DNA of 64,000 nucleotides from the NCBI GenBank assembly GCA_020152595.1, contig JAIGNY010002056.1, positions 686,501-750,500 of the forward strand, written 5' to 3'. A model generated the notes under the pieces. That model was not told the origin of the DNA, searched no databases, and saw nothing but the letters and a program-made list of their open reading frames with translations. The translations under genes and the position numbers were made by a program. This document shows positions 34,001 to 43,000 of this stretch, piece by piece (position 1 is the stretch's first letter; each line of letters begins with the position of its first letter). The DNA is from Chiridota heheva. Its lineage: Eukaryota > Echinodermata > Holothuroidea > Apodida > Chiridotidae.

Positions 34001-37000
34001 AAATTCAGAAATGAATGCTGCCATGCTGACATCATCACTTCCGCTTTTCAATTGTCCATATTTGTTTGTTTGTTTGTTTGTACATGATCCTCCCTTACGG
34101 GAACTCAGCAAGACTCCTATATGGAGCATAGACGCCAAGCTATAGCCTGCATAGCAGATGCCAGTCTCGTGCGACCAGGACGGAAGTGGATGAACACCGG
34201 GTTTTCACCGTACTGTTTTTGAGAAGTGTTCAGAGAACCAGGTAGGGTGTGACTGTCCTACCATCAGGACCGACAGCTTAACGTCCTCTCCGGAGGACAG
34301 CGAGCACCATCCAACCATTGCCACTTTTCTCAACAGCTGAATGAGGAGCCGGAGCTGCAAACGACGTACTTCCGCTTTGATGATCAGCGTATCTGTCTGC
34401 ATAGCTGTGGAAAAACTGGTTAGACCTGTCCGAGGCTTGAACCGGGTACCTCCAGCATCTCAGTCGTGTGCTCTACCAACTGTGCTACCTGACTCCATAT
34501 TGATTGCGAGAAATCTCTGATGCTATGAATAACACATGAAGCCCCCTATGTTCGATCCGACGGATGTGAGATTGATGACATAGCAGATTTCTCATGATCA
34601 ATAGACAGATAGAGGAAAATGAAAACCGAAAATGACAGTTCCAGCACGGCGGCGTTAACTTCTGAATGTATTTATGGAGCAATACCATAAAGCAATATCT
34701 TTCCTTAGGAGAAATGGTCCGTCAATCATTCACAGTTAATCCACACATCACCTGAGGCATAAGATACATGGATATTTTTATCACCATTTTGCAAACAAAT
34801 TTCTCCCACTAAGACACCTAACATGGATGAGTGATTTCAATCACAAAAGTGCCCTGATTACTCAGCACTGGCTTGCAGTAATCTTATACACACAAAAAAC
34901 TGTGGGGAACTTGGCTGTGGTGTGCATGGGAATGGCAGGTAAACAATCATTGTTTGGAGAGGTAACAATACACTGAGCAGGAAGTCAGGTTGGTAATTGT
35001 TATACCTGAGGTTTCAGGATTAACTCAGGTGTCGGGTGCGGATAGGCTTAAAGAAAAACTTTTCCGCATGACCTTTCCTTTAATGTGAAACAATTAATAT
35101 TAAAAAGGTTGAATATCAAACTTTTTGTAAGAAGCTCTTGGAATTTTTAATTAACATCTTGAGAATATAAATGATCTTTTTTCTTTCTTTTTTCAGGGCT
35201 AACAAAAACTTCACTGTAACTCTCCAGAAAAATCTTGACCACTTCGTGAAAGCAACCCCTGGGCATTTCATGCTTTCGATTGGAGCAGAAAATCTAAAGA
35301 ATGCAACAATGCTAAGAGAGATTCCAGATGACATGTCTCCATCACTGACTCTCTACTCAGTGAATGTTACATTACCAAAAAAGTAAGTTTTTCTTCATAA
35401 AAATGTAGTCATTTTTTTATCTGACATGAATGATCAAATTATGTTTTATGCAGTGAGTAAGAACAACATGACACCAGCAGAATCCAGTGTAACATTAATC
35501 ACAAGAGGGGGCATATGCCATCCATTTCCATTTATGTTTCTTTCTAAGATGCAACCCTTCCAGATAGTGACCAGGGGGAAGACAGACAATGCTTGTGCCC
35601 CCTGTCCCATTCAAATGATAATTTTGGCCACTTTCTTTCCTTATGAAAATATACATCACCAAGGCACAGTATGGATTTGTTTTTAAATGTGGAAAATGTC
35701 TTCAAATAGAAATAGAAATAAGGTATACATTTTTGTCTACAATGGCTACATTTTTGTCCCATGGATCTAGCTTTGTCACGGCTTCAATCCAGCCGTACAA
35801 AGACTTTCACTTAAAGGATTAGCTCAGCAGTCAGCCAAGCTTTTCTTATATAAAAGAAGACTTTAATAGAATCAAAATGGTGAAAAAAACTACTTCAATA
35901 TCTTGTTCCGTTATGGAGATATTCAAGTTTGAAGCTATGTCTTAGTTCTGTAGAAGTGACTGGTGTAGTAAGTTTACTATGGAAGGTTGGGGCTCTCATA
36001 CTCACAATCTTAACAATGTTAATGTATTTTTATTTAATTTACAACAACAACAAAATATTTAAAGGATTAGTTCAGTGGTCAAGCATGTTTATCTTATATA
36101 AAAGAGGACTTCAAAAGAAACTAAATGGTGAAGAAAACATTCAAAAATCTTATTCCGTTAAGGAGATTACTCAAGTTTAAAGTTTGGTATCATTTGTGTA
36201 GAAACGACTGAAATCAGACTAGTTGTGATGTCATAGCCTCAGATGCCTCAAAATGTTTATGTATTTTATCATAGTTTCTCCTCCGATTTTGTGGCTTAAA
36301 AACCATGGGATATGTCAAAAAAAGTAGTAAAACTGAATTTAGGAAGGGTATTTATAATATACCACCTGAAGAAAGTTTGAGGAAAAATAATTTAAATAGT
36401 GAAAAAATTAACTAAATTTTCTTTAAAATACGTACAGACTTTGAGGACTTCGAGGCTGTGACATCACAAATAGTCTGATTTGAGTCGTTTCTACAGAAAT
36501 GATACCAAACTTTAAACTTGAATATCTCCTTAACAAAATAAGATTTTTGAATGCTTTCTTCACCATTTTGTTTCTTTTGAAGTCCTCTTTCATATAAGAT
36601 GGACATGCTTGACCGCTGAGCTAATCCTTTGCGTAATAGGGGAAAGAAATGTAAAATTAAAGGAGTTTGAATTTTGAATAGAACCATTATATAGCACACA
36701 ACTAGTGTAATATTATGAAGATGAGATTGCAGTTTACTCTCTGGACCTTAAAAGGTAAGAAGTTTAGGATTTAGAAGTCTGGGAAATTGCTGGTGAAATT
36801 TACATGTACGTACTCTTGACTACCAGCAAAAACATTGCATTGAGTCAATAGGAAAACAAACTAGGATCAATTTATTGTGTGTGTGATGTTATTTGATGCT
36901 TTTGGGTTTTAAATGTAGAGAAAGAAAAAAAAACTAATCCTTTAACTTTTTTACAATTTGAATTATTCTTCCTAAAACTTTCTTCAGGTTGTAAATTTTA

Positions 37001-40000
37001 ATTACACTTACTAGATTTTGTTTTACTTCTTTCCTGACATATCCAATGGTCTTTAAGCCACAAAATCACTGAACAAAATATAACAGAATACACAGAGATT
37101 TTGGGGAATCTGACATTGCAGCTAGTCTGATTTCAGTCGTTTCTACATAGATGGTTCAGAACTATAAACTTAGATATCTCCTTAATGGAATAAGATTTTT
37201 GAAAGCTTTCTTCACCATTTTGTCTCTTTATAAGTTCTCTTTTATATAAGATGAATTTGTTTGACCTTTGAACTAATCCTTTAAAGGGATCTCAGATAAA
37301 AAGTTTCTTTTATGCAATTTCATAGGAATTTTGAAAGAACCAGTCTCATTTTTCATAATTATCTCATGGAAAAATGAATTAATCATTCATTAAAAATGTT
37401 TGAGGTTGATTTGAATATTCATATAATAGGTTATGAATACCAAGGAAAAGTGTATTTGAATATTGTACGGACCCGAGAATAATGGGCCCCAACATTTTGA
37501 TCAAGTGTCTATTTAATGTCTATTTAATGTCTTTTTTTTCATTTCCTTCCAGGCCACTTCACAAGCACTTGGTCTTGCAGGCAAGTATAATTTAACACTT
37601 GAAACACTCACAAAATTGGTTAATTCGTTGCTATGATCATTGATATTTATTGTTATGATCATGAATATTCATTTCTGTAGTCTTCAGTATGCTTTGTGAG
37701 ATTGAATATTGTAAGTTCCTTCTTGAATATTCATTACCCCTCGGACATGAATATTCATTTCCCCTTGGTGCAGTGGTTAAAGAGCCATGCTCGTATCGAA
37801 AGGCATGCACTGCAGTGTGTCCTTAAGCAAGACAATTAACTCTACTTGCTTCAGTCCACTTAGCTGTAATATTAGTACCAGTACTGCTGGGGAGTTAATC
37901 TGCAATGGACTGTTAGGGCATGATGATCTAGCTGCCGCATGGAAAAGTTGTCAAAAATGGGGGTATACCCGTCTAATGATGCATGCAACATCTCACCTCC
38001 ACTAATTGGAAAAACTCACAAAAGTAACATTGACTTTCAAGCATAGCAGGATAATTTTCAGACACAATTGCATGCCTAACAATCATTCAAGTTGAGTTTA
38101 ATCACTTATGCGTGAATTGTGTTGCAGAGCTTGGAAATTGTATCCTATGATTTAATGCGTGAGTAAGCAAGCAATGCAAATCGGAAGCGGTGTATGTAAC
38201 TTGATTACCTGACCAGTTTTCTTGTTATTATCAGGTGTTTAGCCCTTACTCTACCAGCATTTTTTGGAAAATGCGATTGGGAGGCGGAATCAAAGATGGG
38301 GCACCTAAAACGGTGATAATATCGCCGCGTGGTAGAGTAAGGTTAAGCACAGGCTGATTATTGAAGAGTCCTCTGTCTTCCAAACAGCATAGTCGGGCTT
38401 GTTCCGCTTTAGTGACTTGGTGGGCTCCCCACCGGGATCATGCTGTACTGCATATATTTTTGAGTTGGCACACTTGTCGCGGATTGATTAACCCTTAATC
38501 TACCAGCATTTTTTTGTAAATACGCTTGGGAGGCGGAGTCAAAGATGGGGCACCCAAAGCGGTTAGCACACTATTTTGATGCAGTGTCTTGATCGTAATG
38601 GGGGAGTCATTGAAAAATAGAATTGAAAATTCTAAGTTAATTAACATTTTGAATAATTATGATGGTATCAAGGTACAGGGTGTTGTACTGTTTAGTTCAA
38701 TTGAAGAAATGAGCTTTGGAAGACTTCTAATCTCATTTGAAGGCTACCTTTGTATTTCATTTGATAAAATTACCTTTTTAAAGAACAACTTACTGCAACT
38801 GATAATTTCTCACCCTATTGACATACTTTTGACCTTCGAAGATTAATTTGTTTAATTATTAATAAAAACAAGAGCAAGGTTTCCTTATCAGGCCGGATAG
38901 ACCCTAGCTGGTTCGCTGATAGGTTAAAGGTCAAATATTTCCCCAGGTCTCTATCCACTTTCAGACTTGTGATATTCAATCACCTGATGTATGCAAAGAG
39001 TGATTAAAAGTTTGTATATATTCCAGTGTGAATGGGTTAAGGCTTCAAACAAACATCTATTCAAGGTTGGAAAACTTTGCGAACAGCGCGAACCTTGTAG
39101 TCCAGCGGATTTGGGCCATAATTTCATGAATTTGTTTACTTTTTGATAAAAGCGTGAAATTGTTGGTCATGTCCTAAGAATAAATTTTAGATGTGAAGCC
39201 ATCAAAAATTCAACTTTTGGTTGCCATGGCAACCAGTTTTCATAATTTTGATGTATTTTTTCATACATAAGCAGTGGCGGATCTAGGTTTTTTCACAGGA
39301 GGGGTACCATTTGACCTCTTACACTTGACCAAACCTTTTGCATTCATCTGAAGAACAAAAATTTTGACAAAACAATTTTTTACATGTGTATTGCATCAAA
39401 CTGAAAATTTTACACAAATATTATAGGCCAATTTATCAGTTTCTAGATCTATGATTATAACATCAAAAATTTAAGTTGTCATGACAACCACGCACAGACA
39501 ATATGGTGAAATTTAGCGAACATTTTAAAAATGCAATACTTGCTGTGATTTTTTTGGGGGGTGAAAATTATAATGATATTCATATCAAACCCTGATTCAT
39601 GAAAAGGTTTGTTTGATTTCTGAAATCTTATTGGCGTCTCCAAAATACTATTGAGACCAGGAAGATGCATTTAGGAAGAATGATGGTGATGAACACTTTT
39701 TAGATGTGGTCCTAAACATATTTTATGCAGATTATTTGTCCAATTGTTGCTATAGAATAACACTTCCGCTAGAATCGTTCATCTGTCTGCAGTATCAGGA
39801 GCGTAAAGCAACCACCATAGAATTGACTTTGTGACAAAAGTTAAAGCAACTTTTATGAGTATTAGGAGAATATGAAAAGTGATCAACTAATCATTGCCTT
39901 TTTCCCATTTTATTTAACTCCACAAAATTCAATATTTAGGAAATGAGGATAAAAATAATGGTGGTCAATCTTATATTCCATCGCCTTGGTCCACTAAAAT

Positions 40001-43000
40001 TGTATGCTAACGTTATGCTTGATCTCAAATGACATTTGAGAACAGCCACCTTTGTATTTATCCCCTAAATTATTATGCAAATTATAGTATTTTAGTATAG
40101 ATTGTCATGACAACCATGCAGTAAGTTAATTAAGAGAGACAATGAAACTGGATATTTGACCTACGTCAACATATATTTATGGAATAAAGTCTCTGTATCA
40201 GGTTCACACATAGGTAAAATTTCATGATTGACCAATCAAAATGCAGAATAACATAAAAGTATGTTTGAATGAAACATCAATTCTTTGACAAAAATTCTGT
40301 CCTATAGAAATACTCACTTGCATATCATCAAGGTAGAATTAATGGTTGGTGCGGCAATTATTGTGGTAAAATGTTATTTTAGATAACACAAATCCTCTAT
40401 ATAATGCACTTGTCAATTGTGTGACTCACCTCTACACCCAAGGTAAGTCATTGCACCAAAGTGGGTGGGCAAAACATATACAGTCACTTGTGTGACTGAC
40501 ATTTTTTGTAAAATGACTTACCCCAAATTAATCACCTGTACAAAGTAAATTGGTCTTAAGTAAATTGACTCACCCCAGATTCACTCTGGTGACTGACAAT
40601 TTGGTACAATGATGCACATGTGAGTCAGTATTTCATCATTTGTCAATGACTCACCTTTGACTATCATTGCCGGGGGTAGTAGGGGTAAGTCATACAACTG
40701 ACAAGTACATGTGTCTCACATTCACCACAAACAGTTACTTAATGCAGTACACTACATCATTGTTTGACATGCATCTGGCATGGCATCCTTGGTGGTAACC
40801 ACATGCATCTAAGTTAGGCAGTTGGGAGTTCACGATAAGAATGACTTGCATCTGGCAGGATTGACCACATTGGGCTCCAGCCATTTTAACATTGGTCTTT
40901 CTATTCCCGTTCTTCGGATGAAGGAAGTTCTGGTGCTTATAGAAGAACTTGACCCCAACAATGACCTGCTTGATATGCAGTTCTCATGATGCGCTGATTG
41001 ATAGCTGCTTTGGTTGGAGGAAGAAGTCCCATAGACCTGCCCTTCTATGTGAAAAGCTTTATCTTCACTACTTGTTCGACTTGTTCAGTTATCATGAGTT
41101 GTTATGCCCTTAAAGTTTCAAGCAGTCAGACCTGACCTGATATATAAGCAGGTCGGGTCAGAAAGGCCGTGGACATTGACTTGGCTGTCGGCCGTCCATA
41201 CGTCGTACCTGTGTTCTCGTCCAGGTTGTATTAAGCATTTCATGATGGCATTGTTGCTATCATAACTGAATATGCAGGTGACGCCCTCATCATTGTAATT
41301 GTGTGTTCATTCGTTGTCGACTTTTCCTCTTTATTTTCTTTATTCTGAAAACCACAAGCAATTAGGATAAAAAAAATCCCTTATCAATGGCTCCATTGTA
41401 CTAGTTCTCCATTTGGTTCTGGGTTATTGTGGAAATTGGTGTTGAGTATCATATTAGCAATGGATAAAGTCCTTATTGTGTGGTTATTTTAATTAAGATA
41501 AGTGGTCTCATTATTTGCTACATTAAGTTTGTGGCTATGATTTGCTGGAACAAATTTTAAGGGGAAGGACAAGTAATGATAACAACCTAACAAAGATTCA
41601 AAAGAACCAAAGGCACATTATAAGTAACATGCATGGTTTAGGATCCTTACTGAAAACACACACATAGAGCTCATCATGTCAGCGCCACCAACTCCTTTGT
41701 TATTAAGAAGGTATACCAAGAAGTGGATTTGGATACTTAATTAGCCCATTTCCAGCAACTAATGCAAGTGATAGATATCAACAGTCATCACACGAACCAC
41801 CAACAAGACCAAATGAAAGATCAGCGACATGGCGTAGTAGAACCATGCATCTGCGCCTTTCCATCGGCATATTACCCCTGCTATAAATTGCAACGTGATG
41901 GATTAAAATAAAGCACAGACCCAAATATATGCAGGCATTTTCAACTTCACACTTACGACCATGCCAACCCAGCGAACCTAAAACAAGCAACACCGGCCAC
42001 TGAATTTATTAAACCATCAACTGGTATTGCAGTCAGCACCGAACCACCAGCGCACCGACCGTACCACCACAAGTCAACCACCAGCGCACCGACCGTACCA
42101 CCACAAGTCAACCACCAGTGCACCAACCGTACCACCACAAGTCAACTGACATTGCGATCAACACCGCCAACGCAAATGATACAGGCAGACGGGTCCCATG
42201 CTGGTTTTCCTTGATGATTGATAATCATGTTTTTTACAATTTTTGTCATGCCTTCTGATGTGACCTTTATGATCAAAGCGCAGATCTCCTCTTCACGCAT
42301 TGTCATTACAACCATTAATCATCTTTCAGTTCAAAACCATCACCACCCACACAATAGAACTCTATCAAGTATGACAATAAGTTCAGTTGCCAACCGACCA
42401 ACCTCCAAGTGAGCACTGTCAACCAATTGCCATTAACAAGAGCATTCAGTTCAGTCAAAAGTTTAAAGACATAATATCACCTCTTCCACAACACCCCCCC
42501 CCCCACCCCCCTCCCTCCCATTTCCCTTATCACCATGTTTTTAACACAGCTCATTGACTTGTCGCCAATTCTGATTGTCTCTAATATCATGTTATTTATT
42601 ATTTTAGGAGGACTAAGCCACCTCAGGTAGCTTGCTTGTTACCTCTGGTGCCTTAACCCCCTCACTCTCTCCTCCCCGCCATCTCCCCGCTCCCCGCCAT
42701 CTCCACCCCCTCCCCACCCCCTCTCTTCCTCTGGTGCTGCCCTCCTCTAGTATCATTCAGACACCATGAATTGTTTATTTCTGGATCATTCATATAAAGA
42801 ACTGTATTTACAGTTTAGGCATGTATTGATAAAAAGCTAGAATTAGCTCAAAGTTGACAAATTGTGAGTGGGCAAGGGGCCTCATTCCATATCCCACCAT
42901 CCCTCTCCCTGCTGGGGCCATCCCTGTTTAGCATCATATAAGTAAAATGAATTTATAATTCTGTGTCATTTATTTGGAAAACTGAATTTCAGGGCTTTTA

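Noticed and set aside
38589-38846. 85-codon frame in intron 4 as a further exon
   Set aside because: No matching splice sites and no similarity to the copper-protein family; the frame through exons 3-4-5 is complete without it.
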